A stretch of DNA of 64,000 bases, from positions 10,951,300 to 11,015,299 of the forward strand of contig OY979730.1 in assembly GCA_963855995.1 (NCBI GenBank). Direction: 5' to 3'. The stretch comes from Muricea muricata (Eukaryota > Cnidaria > Anthozoa > Malacalcyonacea > Plexauridae). The notes beneath the pieces are model-generated. The model did no database searches, was not told the origin of the DNA, and saw only the letters and a list, made by a program, of their open reading frames with translations. This document shows positions 33,221 through 48,634 of this stretch, piece by piece. Both the position numbers and the translations under genes were made by a program. Each line of letters starts with the position of its first letter. Position 1 is the first letter of the stretch.

Positions 33221-33802
33221 CACATGCATCTATATATAGGCTGCTGTTTTTAACGTGCTGTATAAGTTTTATCATAAACATCAAAATATAATTTGCGTGG
33301 TCATTTATGCAATCAGCGAAACACATTTCCATTTATTTAATACTTATCGTCTCTGTAGTGCCCCAGCAATAATGTTGCCTTCGAAATTAGATTTAAATAG
33401 TGATCTGCTTTGTCAATGATGTATATATTGGACGCCTATAGCTAGGTCATTATATTTGGAAAAGTATGTTTGATCAGAATTTACAAGATCTTCTTCGAGT
33501 ATAAGAGAAGGCTGATTTCAACACACATTTATTTTTCAAATGTTTTATTACTCACAAAAATATATGCTCAAGTTGTGATCTTACCCATTTTTGTTATTTG
33601 TGATATTGCAAAAGACTCAATTGGATTTATTTAGAAATAAATTTGTACATAATTTAAAAATGTAATTACACTCAAAAGCAACTTCAGGGTCTTCCTCGAC
33701 AGAGTATGATTAAATATTATTTGATGAAATGCGAACAAAAGCTCGCGAATGGGCTCGAATAACTTCGATTTAATCTAGCGTGTATATTTATGATAATTCT
33801 TA

Positions 33803-36800
33803 ACCCTTTGAAAGTAGCAACTAACATGGAAAGTGGTAACAAACATAGTCTAGTGGTAAAGACAATATGTATCCATCAAAATCAATCACTGAGTCCGGGA
33901 ACAATACCTCCCTAGCTTTGCCAAAAATCGTTCTGGCTTTGGTCAGTTTTAGGAATTAAGCATAGGCTAGAACGTTTAGACAACTTAAACCCACCTGCCG
34001 GAGCCTCATAACCAACGTAATCCAGTGGTCAAGTAAAAATGACTCAACAAAGGTGGCTAGGATCAATTCCTGCCCATGCATTAAATAGTTTTCGTCAAGT
34101 GGAAGAATTATGACCCTTTCCAAAGTATCTTTTTGTCTATTTTGAAATCTTTTTTAGAAAAGAAGTCGTCAAAATTTCACAACTTCTTTGTATCATACAG
34201 TCTGATAAATGAAAATTTTTATTTCGTTCTTAACCGCACTGACAAAATTTCTGGTAAATGGAGAAAATAACAGTTTTAAAAAATCATCGAAAAAAATTGG
34301 ACAAAACACCGTGCTCAAAATGCTATGGTTTTTCTTAACGGTGGGAACCATCTTTTTTTTTTTGCAAAAAAGCCCAAATAAATAATTGAAAAGAATTATG
34401 CTATACCACTTACATTAGGGCTATTGAAAAGCATGATAAGAGATTGCACACTAGCGTAACCAATTTAAATTAGAAAGTTGCAAAAGGTGTCAGCTGAGAA
34501 ATTCTGCTACCTTCGAAGGATTAGTCTAGGAATGGTATAAAAGACAGCATGACGATAGTGAAAAGGACCGGGGTATTGTAATAAAAGTTTGCACACGGAT
34601 GGCACTCGGATGGCTTCGCACAATTGGCCTCGACAATCCACCAAATGCGGTTGCCTTTCGACAACGACATCGAATTGACTGCCTCAACCGTCTGTGTTAT
34701 AACTCCACCACCTCTGGTTCGAAATATAGGGGAGGGTAGAAGCGGCCCCCAGACCGTAAGTGCTAAAACCCTGTATCTTCGAATCAGACCATCAAGATAT
34801 AGTAACACCGATTTGTATATATATACCTCATGCTTTGCTGTTGCAGTGATTGTGGTTGAATTACGACCGGGTAGACACTATTGCCATGCGCACGTGCACC
34901 ATGTATAGGATGCCGTTATTAACGTGCTGTATATAAGTTGTATCATAAACATCAAAATATAATTTCCGTGATCATTTATGGAATCAGCGAACAACATTTC
35001 CATTTATTTAATACTTATCGTCTCTGTAGTGCCTCAGAGTCAGCAATAATGTTGTTCTTCGACATTAGATTTGAATAGTGATCTGTTTAGTTCAATGATA
35101 TATATTGAACGCCTAAAGCTGGGTCATTAAATTTGGAAATGTATGTTTGATCAGAATTTCAAGGTCTTCTTTGAGTATAAGGGAAGGCTGATTTCAACAC
35201 ACATTTATTTTTCATATGTTCTACTTACAAACATATGGGCTTTTAAAATTCGTAGCACCAGAAACCTACTGTATGCTCAAGTTGTGATCTTATCGATTTT
35301 TATTATTTGTGATATTGCAAAAGACTCAATTGGATTTATTTAGGAATAAATTTGTACATACATTTAAAAATGTAATTACACTCAAAGCAACTTCAAGATC
35401 TTCCTCGACAGACTATGATTAAATATTATTCGATGAAATGCGAACAAAAGCTCGCGAATGGGTTCAAATAACTTTGAATTAATCTAGCGTGTATATTTAT
35501 TATAATTCTTACCCCAGACAAAAGCCTATGGGGTTTGTGACAAGGGCAAGATTTGACCAAAAACTCGTTGACTTGAGACATTTTGCATTGGCCACTAGAC
35601 TACATGAATCCTTTCACGCCCTTGCCACTTAAATTGTTTAAGCGGGGTTTACTCTAGCCTATAATTGTTCTAAAACATAAAAATAATTCCGAGCAAGGGA
35701 ATTATCGTTCAGCTGCGTTGTTTATTTACTGCACCACTTTGCTTGATCACCAGACCGCGTTGGCTATTACACTCGCCCTATGTGGTTTAAATTATTTACC
35801 CGTTTTCAACTGAATGAGCTTTAAAAAATAGTTGAACAATATAAACCACTAAAAATCGTAGATGTGTAGCCAGGATTAGGCATAAATGAAAAGGGTGAGA
35901 CGTTCTCTGACTAAAATATATTTATTTGTTTACGAGCTTTCGGCCACCAGTCTGTAGCCTTCAACGGGTATATTTATAATGATTTATAAACTGTGAAAGT
36001 GTGAAATGAAGCTAGATATGACGTGTATACATGTGCACTGTGAAATACGATAAGGTGATACTATGTTTTCTTTATTAAGGTTGTACATTGTCGAGGAAGC
36101 GGTTTTGAGTTGTTATCAGCATTCCTGTCTTTGGCTGTATGACATGATTCTAGTGCTAGGCGACTACGGAAATTCCCTGTGTCAATGATTTTCGCGTTGC
36201 ATGTTTTAGTTCGATGTTTGACCCATTATTATGTTCCTTCATTAACGTTTCTGATGTGTTCAGCCTTTCTTGTTTTCAGAGATCTGCCTGTTTCTCCTAA
36301 ATACAGGCAGATATTTGAGAACAAGAAAAGCAAATGATCACGCATGGCAATAGTGGCTACCTGGTCGTAATTCAACCACAATCAGTGCAACAGCAGAGCA
36401 TCACGTATATATATACAAATCGGTGATACTACAGTAGCAACGATTTGTATATATATACGTCATGCTCTGCTGTTTCACTAATTGTGGTTGAATTAGGACC
36501 AGGTAGCCACTACTGCCATGCGCACATGCATCTAAATATAGGCTGCTGTTATTAACGTGCTGTATAAATTTTATCATAAACATCAAAATATAATTTGCGT
36601 GATCATTTATGCAATCAGTGAACAACATTTCCATTTATTTAATACTTATCGTCTCTGTAGTGCCTCAGAGTCAGCAATAATGTTGTTCTTCGACATTAGA
36701 TTTAAATAGTGATCTGTTTTGTTCAATGATATATATTGAACGCCTAAAGCTGGGTCATTAAATTTGGAAATGTATGTTTGATCAGAATTTACAATGTCTT

Positions 36801-38746
36801 CTCTGAGTATAAGAGAAGGCTGATTTCAACACACATTTATTTTTCAAATGTTTTATTACTTACAAAAGTATGGGATTTTAAAATTCGTAGCACCAGAAAC
36901 CTACTGTATGCTCAAGTTGTGATCTTATCGATTTTTATTATTTGTGATATTGCAAAAGACTCAATTGGATTTATTTAGGAATAAATTTGTACATACATTC
37001 AAAAATGTAATTACACTCAAAGCAACTTCAAGATCTTCCTCGACAGACTATGATTAAATATTATTCGATGAAATGCGAACAAAAGCTCGCGAATGGGTTC
37101 AAATAACTTTGAATTAATCTAGCGTGTATATTTATAATAATTCTTACCCCAGACAAAAGCCTATGGGGTTTGTGACAAGGGCAGGACTTGACCAAAAACT
37201 CGTTGACTTGAGACATTTTGCATTGGCCACTAGACTACATGAGCGCTATCACGCCTTTGCCACTTAAATTGTTTAAGCGGGGTTTACTCTAGCCTATAAT
37301 TGATTCTAAAACATAAAAATAATTCCGAGCAAGGGAATTATCGTTCAGCTGCGTTGTTTATTTACTGCACCACTTTGCTTGATCACCAGACCGCGTTGGC
37401 TATTACACTCGCCCTATGTGGTTTAAATTATTTACCCGTTTTCAACTGAATGAGCTTTAAAAAATAGTTGAACAATATAAACCACTAAAAATCGTAGATG
37501 TGTAGCCAGGATTAGACATAAATGAAAATGGTGAGACGTTCTCTGACTAAAATATATTTATTTGTTTACGAGCTTTCGGCCACCAGTCTGTAGCCTTCAA
37601 CGGGTATATTTATAATGATTTATAAACTGTGAAAGTGTGAAATGAAGCTAGATATGACGTGTATATACATGTGCACTGTGAAATACGATAAGGTGATACT
37701 ATGTTTTCTTTATTAAGATTGTACATTGTCGAGAAAGCGGTTTTGAGTTGTTATCAGCATTCCTGTCTTTGGCAGCTGTATGCCATGATTCTGGACTTCT
37801 AGTTTTAGGCGACTACGGAAATTCCCTGTGTCAATGATTTTCGCGTTGCATGTTTTTCGATGTTTGAACCATTATTATGTTCCTTAACGTTTCTGATGTG
37901 TTCAGCCTTTCTTGTTTTCAGAGATCTGCCTGTTTCCCCTAAGTACAGGCAGATATTTTAAAACAAGAAAAGCAAATGATCACGCATGGCAATAGTGCCT
38001 AGCTGGTCGTAATTCAACCACAATTACTGCAACAGCAAAGCATGACGTATATATATACAAATCGGTGATACTATAGTGCCACCGATTTCTATATATATAC
38101 GTCATGCTTTGCTGTTGCACTAATTGTGGTTGAATTACGACCAGGTAGGCATTATTGCCATGCGCACATGCATCTATATATAGGCTGCTGTTTTTAACGT
38201 GCTGTATAAGTTTTATCATAAACATCAAAATATAATTTGCGTGGTCATTTATGCAATCAGCGAAACACATTTCCATTTATTTAATACTTATCGTCTCTGT
38301 AGTGCCCCAGCAATAATGTTGCCTTCGAAATTAGATTTAAATAGTGATCTGCTTTGTCAATGATGTATATATTGGACGCCTATAGCTAGGTCATTATATT
38401 TGGAAAAGTATGTTTGATCAGAATTTACAAGATCTTCTTCGAGTATAAGAGAAGGCTGATTTCAACACACATTTATTTTTCAAATGTTTTATTACTCACA
38501 AAAATATATGCTCAAGTTGTGATCTTACCCATTTTTGTTATTTGTGATATTGCAAAAGACTCAATTGGATTTATTTAGAAATAAATTTGTACATAATTTA
38601 AAAATGTAATTACACTCAAAAGCAACTTCAGGGTCTTCCTCGACAGAGTATGATTAAATATTATTTGATGAAATGCGAACAAAAGCTCGCGAATGGGCTC
38701 GAATAACTTCGATTTAATCTAGCGTGTATATTTATGATAATTCTTA
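33803..38746. repeat. array unit 1
   Basis: Blocks: C 33803-34805, A' 34806-35830, A 35831-37466, B 37467-38746. C and A' are of type 1 (AGTAGCAAC and AACAAACATAG in C; GATTTGAATAG in A'). Private variants in A: TACATTCAAAAATG near 36993 and CACGCCTTTGCC near 37250; it also has TATAAATTTTATC near 36562, shared only with unit 6. C contains TATAAAAG near 34537, a possible but unsupported TATA box. Confidence 0.95.
34011..34075 (+). other. tRNA-like A-box/B-box pair in block C (representative copy)
   Basis: TAATCCAGTGGTCAAG at 34018 resembles an A-box, and GGATCAATTCC at 34060 a B-box, 42 bases apart as in tRNA genes. Another A-box-like word, TAGTCTAGTGGTAAAGAC, is about 170 bp upstream. Suggests a tRNA-derived SINE head inside block C; no cloverleaf folds. 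Confidence 0.4.
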
Positions 38747-41700
38747 ACCCTTTGAAAGTAGCAACTAACATGGAAAGTGGTAACAAACATAGTCTAGTGG
38801 TAAAGACAATATGTATCCATCAAAATCAATCACTGAGTCCGGGAACAATACCTCCCTAGCTTTGCCAAAAATCGTTCTGGCTTTGGTCAGTTTTAGGAAT
38901 TAAGCATAGGCTAGAACGTTTAGACAACTTAAACCCACCTGCCGGAGCCTCATAACCAACGTAATCCAGTGGTCAAGTAAAAATGACTCAACAAAGGTGG
39001 CTAGGATCAATTCCTGCCCATGCATTAAATAGTTTTCGTCAAGTGGAAGAATTATGACCCTTTCCAAAGTATCTTTTTGTCTATTTTGAAATCTTTTTTA
39101 GAAAAGAAGTCGTCAAAATTTCACAACTTCTTTGTATCATACAGTCTGATAAATGAAAATTTTTATTTCGTTCTTAACCGCACTGACAAAATTTCTGGTA
39201 AATGGAGAAAATAACAGTTTTAAAAAATCATCGAAAAAAATTGGACAAAACACCGTGCTCAAAATGCTATGGTTTTTCTTAACGGTGGGAACCATCTTTT
39301 TTTTTTTGCAAAAAAGCCCAAATAAATAATTGAAAAGAATTATGCTATACCACTTACATTAGGGCTATTGAAAAGCATGATAAGAGATTGCACACTAGCG
39401 TAACCAATTTAAATTAGAAAGTTGCAAAAGGTGTCAGCTGAGAAATTCTGCTACCTTCGAAGGATTAGTCTAGGAATGGTATAAAAGACAGCATGACGAT
39501 AGTGAAAAGGACCGGGGTATTGTAATAAAAGTTTGCACACGGATGGCACTCGGATGGCTTCGCACAATTGGCCTCGACAATCCACCAAATGCGGTTGCCT
39601 TTCGACAACGACATCGAATTGACTGCCTCAACCGTCTGTGTTATAACTCCACCACCTCTGGTTCGAAATATAGGGGAGGGTAGAAGCGGCCCCCAGACCG
39701 TAAGTGCTAAAACCCTGTATCTTCGAATCAGACCATCAAGATATAGTAACACCGATTTGTATATATATACCTCATGCTTTGCTGTTGCAGTGATTGTGGT
39801 TGAATTACGACCGGGTAGACACTATTGCCATGCGCACGTGCACCATGTATAGGATGCCGTTATTAACGTGCTGTATATAAGTTGTATCATAAACATCAAA
39901 ATATAATTTCCGTGATCATTTATGGAATCAGCGAACAACATTTCCATTTATTTAATACTTATCGTCTCTGTAGTGCCTCAGAGTCAGCAATAATGTTGTT
40001 CTTCGACATTAGATTTGAATAGTGATCTGTTTAGTTCAATGATATATATTGAACGCCTAAAGCTGGGTCATTAAATTTGGAAATGTATGTTTGATCAGAA
40101 TTTCAAGGTCTTCTTTGAGTATAAGGGAAGGCTGATTTCAACACACATTTATTTTTCATATGTTCTACTTACAAACATATGGGCTTTTAAAATTCGTAGC
40201 ACCAGAAACCTACTGTATGCTCAAGTTGTGATCTTATCGATTTTTATTATTTGTGATATTGCAAAAGACTCAATTGGATTTATTTAGGAATAAATTTGTA
40301 CATACATTTAAAAATGTAATTACACTCAAAGCAACTTCAAGATCTTCCTCGACAGACTATGATTAAATATTATTCGATGAAATGCGAACAAAAGCTCGCG
40401 AATGGGTTCAAATAACTTTGAATTAATCTAGCGTGTATATTTATTATAATTCTTACCCCAGACAAAAGCCTATGGGGTTTGTGACAAGGGCAAGATTTGA
40501 CCAAAAACTCGTTGACTTGAGACATTTTGCATTGGCCACTAGACTACATGAATCCTTTCACGCCCTTGCCACTTAAATTGTTTAAGCGGGGTTTACTCTA
40601 GCCTATAATTGTTCTAAAACATAAAAATAATTCCGAGCAAGGGAATTATCGTTCAGCTGCGTTGTTTATTTACTGCACCACTTTGCTTGATCACCAGACC
40701 GCGTTGGCTATTACACTCGCCCTATGTGGTTTAAATTATTTACCCGTTTTCAACTGAATGAGCTTTAAAAAATAGTTGAACAATATAAACCACTAAAAAT
40801 CGTAGAAGTGTAGCCAGGATTAGGCATAAATGAAAAGGGTGAGACGTTCTCTGACTAAAATATATTTATTTGTTTACGAGCTTTCGGCCACCAGTCTGTA
40901 GCCTTCAACGGGTATATTTATAATGATTTATAAACTGTGAAAGTGTGAAATGAAGCTAGATATGACGTGTATACATGTGCACTGTGAAATACGATAAGGT
41001 GATACTATGTTTTCTTTATTAAGGTTGTACATTGTCGAGGAAGCGGTTTTGAGTTGTTATCAGCATTCCTGTCTTTGGCTGTATGACATGATTCTAGTGC
41101 TAGGCGACTACGGAAATTCCCTGTGTCAATGATTTTCGCGTTGCATGTTTTAGTTCGATGTTTGACCCATTATTATGTTCCTTCATTAACGTTTCTGATG
41201 TGTTCAGCCTTTCTTGTTTTCAGAGATCTGCCTGTTTCTCCTAAATACAGGCAGATATTTGAGAACAAGAAAAGCAAATGATCACGCATGGCAATAGTGG
41301 CTACCTGGTCGTAATTCAACCACAATCAGTGCAACAGCAGAGCATCACGTATATATATACAAATCGGTGATACTACAGTAGCAACGATTTGTATATATAT
41401 ACGTCATGCTCTGCTGTTTCACTAATTGTGGTTGAATTAGGACCAGGTAGCCACTACTGCCATGCGCACATGCATCTAAATATAGGCTGCTGTTATTAAC
41501 GTGCTGTATAAGTTTTATCATAAACATCAAAATATAATTTGCGTGATCATTTATGCAATCAGTGAACAACATTTCCATTTATTTAATACTTATCGTCTCT
41601 GTAGTGCCTCAGAGTCAGCAATAATGTTGTTCTTCGACATTAGATTTAAATAGTGATCTGTTTTGTTCAATGATATATATTGAACGCCTAAAGCTGGGTC

Positions 41701-43690
41701 ATTAAATTTGGAAATGTATGTTTGATCAGAATTTACAATGTCTTCTCTGAGTATAAGAGAAGGCTGATTTCAACACACATTTATTTTTCAAATGTTTTAT
41801 TACTTACAAAAGTATGGGATTTTAAAATTCGTAGCACCAGAAACCTACTGTATGCTCAAGTTGTGATCTTATCGATTTTTATTATTTGTGATATTGCAAA
41901 AGACTCAATTGGATTTATTTAGGAATAAATTTGTACATACATTTAAAAATGTAATTACACTCAAAGCAACTTCAAGATCTTCCTCGACAGACTATGATTA
42001 AATATTATTCGATGAAATGCGAACAAAAGCTCGCGAATGGGTTCAAATAACTTTGAACTAATCTAGCGTGTATATTTATAATAATTCTTACCCCAGACAA
42101 AAGCCTATGGGGTTTGTGACAAGGGCAGGATTTGACCAAAAACTCGTTGACTTGAGACATTTTGCATTGGCCACTAGACTACATGAGCGCTATCACGCCC
42201 TTGCCACTTAAATTGTTTAAGCGGGGTTTACTCTAGCCTATAATTGATTCTAAAACATAAAAATAATTCCGAGCAAGGGAATTATCGTTCAGCTGCGTTG
42301 TTTATTTACTGCACCACTTTGCTTGATCACCAGACCGCGTTGGCTATTACACTCGCCCTATGTGGTTTAAATTATTTACCCGTTTTCAACTGAATGAGCT
42401 TTAAAAAATAGTTGAACAATATAAACCACTAAAAATCGTAGATGTGTAGCCAGGATTAGACATAAATGAAAATGGTGAGACGTTCTCTGACTAAAATATA
42501 TTTATTTGTTTACGAGCTTTCGGCCACCAGTCTGTAGCCTTCAACGGGTATATTTATAATGATTTATAAACTGTGAAAGTGTGAAATGAAGCTAGATATG
42601 ACGTGTATATACATGTGCACTGTGAAATACGATAAGGTGATACTATGTTTTCTTTATTAAGATTGTACATTGTCGAGAAAGCGGTTTTGAGTTGTTATCA
42701 GCATTCCTGTCTTTGGCAGCTGTATGCCATGATTCTGGACTTCTAGTTTTAGGCGACTACGGAAATTCCCTGTGTCAATGATTTTCGCGTTGCATGTTTT
42801 TCGATGTTTGAACCATTATTATGTTCCTTAACGTTTCTGATGTGTTCAGCCTTTCTTGTTTTCAGAGATCTGCCTGTTTCCCCTAAGTACAGGCAGATAT
42901 TTTAAAACAAGAAAAGCAAATGATCACGCATGGCAATAGTGCCTAGCTGGTCGTAATTCAACCACAATTACTGCAACAGCAAAGCATGACGTATATATAT
43001 ACAAATCGGTGATACTATAGTGCCACCGATTTCTATATATATACGTCATGCTTTGCTGTTGCACTAATTGTGGTTGAATTACGACCAGGTAGGCATTATT
43101 GCCATGCGCACATGCATCTATATATAGGCTGCTGTTTTTAACGTGCTGTATAAGTTTTATCATAAACATCAAAATATAATTTGCGTGGTCATTTATGCAA
43201 TCAGCGAAACACATTTCCATTTATTTAATACTTATCGTCTCTGTAGTGCCCCAGCAATAATGTTGCCTTCGAAATTAGATTTAAATAGTGATCTGCTTTG
43301 TCAATGATGTATATATTGGACGCCTATAGCTAGGTCATTATATTTGGAAAAGTATGTTTGATCAGAATTTACAAGATCTTCTTCGAGTATAAGAGAAGGC
43401 TGATTTCAACACACATTTATTTTTCAAATGTTTTATTACTCACAAAAATATATGCTCAAGTTGTGATCTTACCCATTTTTGTTATTTGTGATATTGCAAA
43501 AGACTCAATTGGATTTATTTAGAAATAAATTTGTACATAATTTAAAAATGTAATTACACTCAAAAGCAACTTCAGGGTCTTCCTCGACAGAGTATGATTA
43601 AATATTATTTGATGAAATGCGAACAAAAGCTCGCGAATGGGCTCGAATAACTTCGATTTAATCTAGCGTGTATATTTATGATAATTCTTA
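38747..43690. repeat. array unit 2
   Basis: Type 1 in C and A'. Diagnostic variants: CGTAGAAGTG at the start of A (about 40801), TTGAACTAATC near 42054 and GCAGGATTTGACC near 42126; all three recur together only in unit 6, four units away. Confidence 0.95.
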
Positions 43691-46600
43691 ACCCTTTGAA
43701 AGTGGCAACTAACATGGAAAGTGGTAACTAACATAGTCTAGTGGTAAAGACAATATGTATCCATCAAAATCAATCACTGAGTCCGGGAACAATACCTCCC
43801 TAGCTTTGCCAAAAATCGTTCTGGCTTTGGTCAGTTTTAGGAATTAAGCATAGGCTAGAACGTTTAGACAACTTAAACCCACCTGCCGGAGCCTCATAAC
43901 CAACGTAATCCAGTGGTCAAGTAAAAATGACTCAACAAAGGTGGCTAGGATCAATTCCTGCCCATGCATTAAATAGTTTTCGTCAAGTGGAAGAATTATG
44001 ACCCTTTCCAAAGTATCTTTTTGTCTATTTTGAAATCTTTTTTAGAAAAGAAGTCGTCAAAATTTCACAACTTCTTTGTATCATACAGTCTGATAAATGA
44101 AAATTTTTATTTCGTTCTTAACCGCACTGACAAAATTTCTGGTAAATGGAGAAAATAACAGTTTTAAAAAATCATCGAAAAAAATTGGACAAAACACCGT
44201 GCTCAAAATGCTATGGTTTTTCTTAACGGTGGGAACCATCTTTTTTTTTTTGCAAAAAAGCCCAAATAAATAATTGAAAAGAATTATGCTATACCACTTA
44301 CATTAGGGCTATTGAAAAGCATGATAAGAGATTGCACACTAGCGTAACCAATTTAAATTAGAAAGTTGCAAAAAGTGTCAGCTGAGAAATTCTGCTACCT
44401 TCGAAGGATTAGTCTAGGAATGGTATAAAAGACAGCATGACGATAGTGAAAAGGACCGGGGTATTGTAATAAAAATTTGCACACGGATGGCACTCGGATG
44501 GCTTCGCACAATTGGCCTCGACAACCCACCAAATGCGGTTGCCTTTCGACAACGACATCGAATTGACTGCCTCAACCGTCTGTGTTATAACTCCACCACC
44601 TCTGGTTCGAAATATAGGGGAGGGTAGAAGCGGCCCCCAGACCGTAAGTGCTAAAACCCTGTATCTTCGAATCAGACCATCAAGATATAGTAACACCGAT
44701 TTGTATATATATACCTCATGCTTTGCTGTTGCAGTGATTGTGGTTGAATTACGACCGGGTAGACACTATTGCCATGCGCACGTGCACCATGTATAGGATG
44801 CCGTTATTAACGTGCTGTATATAAGTTGTATCATAAACATCAAAATATAACTTCCGTGATCATTTATGGAATCAGCGAACAACATTTCCATTTATTTAAT
44901 ACTTATCGTCTCTGTAGTGCCTCAGAGTCAGCAATAATGTTGTTCTTCGACATTAGATTTAAATAGTGATCTGTTTAGTTCAATGATATATATTGAACGC
45001 CTAAAGCTGGGTCATTAAATTTGGAAATGTATGTTTGATCAGAATTTCAAGGTCTTCTTTGAGTATAAGGGAAGGCTGATTTCAACACACATTTATTTTT
45101 CATATGTTCTACTTACAAACATATGGGCTTTTAAAATTCGTAGCACCAGAAACCTACTGTATGCTCAAGTTGTGATCTTATCGATTTTTATTATTTGTGA
45201 TATTGCAAAAGACTCAATTGGATTTATTTAGGAATAAATTTGTACATACATTTAAAAATGTAATTACACTCAAAGCAACTTCAAGATCTTCCTCGACAGA
45301 CTATGATTAAATATTATTCGATGAAATGCGAACAAAAGCTCGCGAATGGGTTCAAATAACTTTGAATTAATCTAGCGTGTATATTTATTATAATTCTTAC
45401 CCCAGACAAAAGCCTATGGGGTTTGTGACAAGGGCAAGATTTGACCAAAAACTCGTTGACTTGAGACATTTTGCATTGGCCACTAGACTACATGAATCCT
45501 TTCACGCCCTTGCCACTTAAATTGTTTAAGCGGGGTTTACTCTAGCCTATAATTGTTCTAAAACATAAAAATAATTCCGAGCAAGGGAATTATCGTTCAG
45601 CTGCGTTGTTTATTTACTGCACCACTTTGCTTGATCACCAGACCGCGTTGGCTATTACACGCGCCCTATGTGGTTTAAATTATTTACCCGTTTTCAACTG
45701 AATGAGCTTTAAAAAATAGTTGAACAATATAAACCACTAAAAATCGTAGATGTGTAGCCAGGATTAGGCATAAATGAAAAGGGTGAGACGTTCTCTGACT
45801 AAAATATATTTATTTGTTTACGAGCTTTCGGCCACCAGTCTGTAGCCTTCAACGGGTATATCTATAATGATTTATAAACTGTGAAAGTGTGAAATGAAGC
45901 TAGATATGACGTGTATACATGTGCACTGTGAAATACGATAAGGTGATACTATGTTTTCTTTATTAAGGTTGTACATTGTCGAGGAAGCGGTTTTGAGTTG
46001 TTATCAGCATTCCTGTCTTTGGCTGTATGACATGATTCTAGTGCTAGGCGACTACGGAAATTCCCTGTGTCAATGATTTTCGCGTTGCATGTTTTAGTTC
46101 GATGTTTGACCCATTATTATGTTCCTTCATTAACGTTTCTGATGTGCTCAGCCTTTCTTGTTTTCAGAGATCTGCCTGTTTCTCCTAAATACAGGCAGAT
46201 ATTTGAGAACAAGAAAAGCAAATGATCACGCATGGCAATAGTGGCTACCTGGTCGTAATTCAACCACAATCAGTGCAACAGCAGAGCATCACGTATATAT
46301 ATACAAATCGGTGATACTACAGTAGCAACGATTTGTATATATATACGTCATGCTCTGCTGTTTCACTAATTGTGGTTGAATTAGGACCAGGTAGCCACTA
46401 CTGCCATGCGCACATGCATCTAAATATAGGCTGCTGTTATTAACGTGCTGTATAAGTTTTATCATAAACATCAAAATATAATTTGCGTGATCATTTATGC
46501 AATCAGTGAACAACATTTCCATTTATTTAATACTTATCGTCTCTGTAGTGCCTCAGAGTCAGCAATAATGTTGTTCTTCGACATTAGATTTAAATAGTGA

Positions 46601-48634
46601 TCTGTTTTGTTCAATGATATATATTGAACGCCTAAAGCTGGGTCATTAAATTTGGAAATGTATGTTTGATCAGAATTTACAATGTCTTCTCTGAGTATAA
46701 GAGAAGGCTGATTTCAACACACATTTATTTTTCAAATGTTTTATTACTTACAAAAGTATGGGATTTTAAAATTCGTAGCACCAGAAACCTACTGTATGCT
46801 CAAGTTGTGATCTTATCGATTTTTATTATTTGTGATATTGCAAAAGACTCAATTGGATTTATTTAGGAATAAATTTGTACATACATTTAAAAATGTAATT
46901 ACACTCAAAGCAACTTCAAGATCTTCCTCGACAGACTATGATTAAATATTATTCGATGAAATGCGAACAAAAGCTCGCGAATGGGTTCAAATAACTTTGA
47001 ATTAATCTAGCGTGTATATTTATAATAATTCTTACCCCAGACAAAAGCCTATGGGGTTTGTGACAAGGGCAGGACTTGACCAAAAACTCGTTGACTTGAG
47101 ACATTTTGCATTGGCCACTAGACTACATGAGCGCTATCACGCCCTTGCCACTTAAATTGTTTAAGCGGGGTTTACTCTAGCCTATAATTGATTCTAAAAC
47201 ATAAAAATAATTCCGAGCAAGGGAATTATCGTTCAGCTGCGTTGTTTATTTACTGCACCACTTTGCTTGATCACCAGACCGCGTTGGCTATTACACTCGC
47301 CCTATGTGGTTTAAATTATTTACCCGTTTTCAACTGAATGAGCTTTAAAAAATAGTTGAACAATATAAACCACTAAAAATCGTAGATGTGTAGCCAGGAT
47401 TAGACATAAATGAAAATGGTGAGACGTTCTCTGACTAAAATATATTTATTTGTTTACGAGCTTTCGGCCACCAGTCTGTAGCCTTCAACGGGTATATTTA
47501 TAATGATTTATAAACTGTGAAAGTGTGAAATGAAGCTAGATATGACGTGTATATACATGTGCACTGTGAAATACGATAAGGTGATACTATGTTTTCTTTA
47601 TTAAGATTGTACATTGTCGAGAAAGCGGTTTTGAGTTGTTATCAGCATTCCTGTCTTTGGCAGCTGTATGCCATGATTCTGGACTTCTAGTTTTAGGCGA
47701 CTACGGAAATTCCCTGTGTCAATGATTTTCGCGTTGCATGTTTTTCGATGTTTGAACCATTATTATGTTCCTTAACGTTTCTGATGTGTTCAGCCTTTCT
47801 TGTTTTCAGAGATCTGCCTGTTTCCCCTAAGTACAGGCAGATATTTTAAAACAAGAAAAGCAAATGATCACGCATGGCAATAGTGCCTAGCTGGTCGTAA
47901 TTCAACCACAATTACTGCAACAGCAAAGCATGACGTATATATATACAAATCGGTGATACTATAGTGCCACCGATTTCTATATATATACGTCATGCTTTGC
48001 TGTTGCACTAATTGTGGTTGAATTACGACCAGGTAGGCATTATTGCCATGCGCACATGCATCTATATATAGGCTGCTGTTTTTAACGTGCTGTATAAGTT
48101 TTATCATAAACATCAAAATATAATTTGCGTGGTCATTTATGCAATCAGCGAAACACATTTCCATTTATTTAATACTTATCGTCTCTGTAGTGCCCCAGCA
48201 ATAATGTTGCCTTCGAAATTAGATTTAAATAGTGATCTGCTTTGTCAATGATGTATATATTGGACGCCTATAGCTAGGTCATTATATTTGGAAAAGTATG
48301 TTTGATCAGAATTTACAAGATCTTCTTCGAGTATAAGAGAAGGCTGATTTCAACACACATTTATTTTTCAAATGTTTTATTACTCACAAAAATATATGCT
48401 CAAGTTGTGATCTTACCCATTTTTGTTATTTGTGATATTGCAAAAGACTCAATTGGATTTATTTAGAAATAAATTTGTACATAATTTAAAAATGTAATTA
48501 CACTCAAAAGCAACTTCAGGGTCTTCCTCGACAGAGTATGATTAAATATTATTTGATGAAATGCGAACAAAAGCTCGCGAATGGGCTCGAATAACTTCGA
48601 TTTAATCTAGCGTGTATATTTATGATAATTCTTA
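43691..48634. repeat. array unit 3
   Basis: Type 2: AGTGGCAAC and AACTAACATAG in C, ATATAACTTCCG and GATTTAAATAG in A', ACACGCGCC near 45658, GTATATCTATAATG near 45856 and GATGTGCTCAG near 46141. Private: GCAAAAAGTGTC near 44367. Confidence 0.95.

Larger units (their letters stand above)
29868..33802. repeat. array unit 0, left-edge partial unit lacking A'
   Basis: C (29878-30808) is followed by only a ~78-bp remnant of A' (30809-30886, the right arm of the hairpin), then A (30887-32522) and B (32523-33802). The missing piece of about 1 kb accounts exactly for the short length. It carries many private substitutions, for example CCTATGGTAACTAACATAG in C. Confidence 0.93.
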
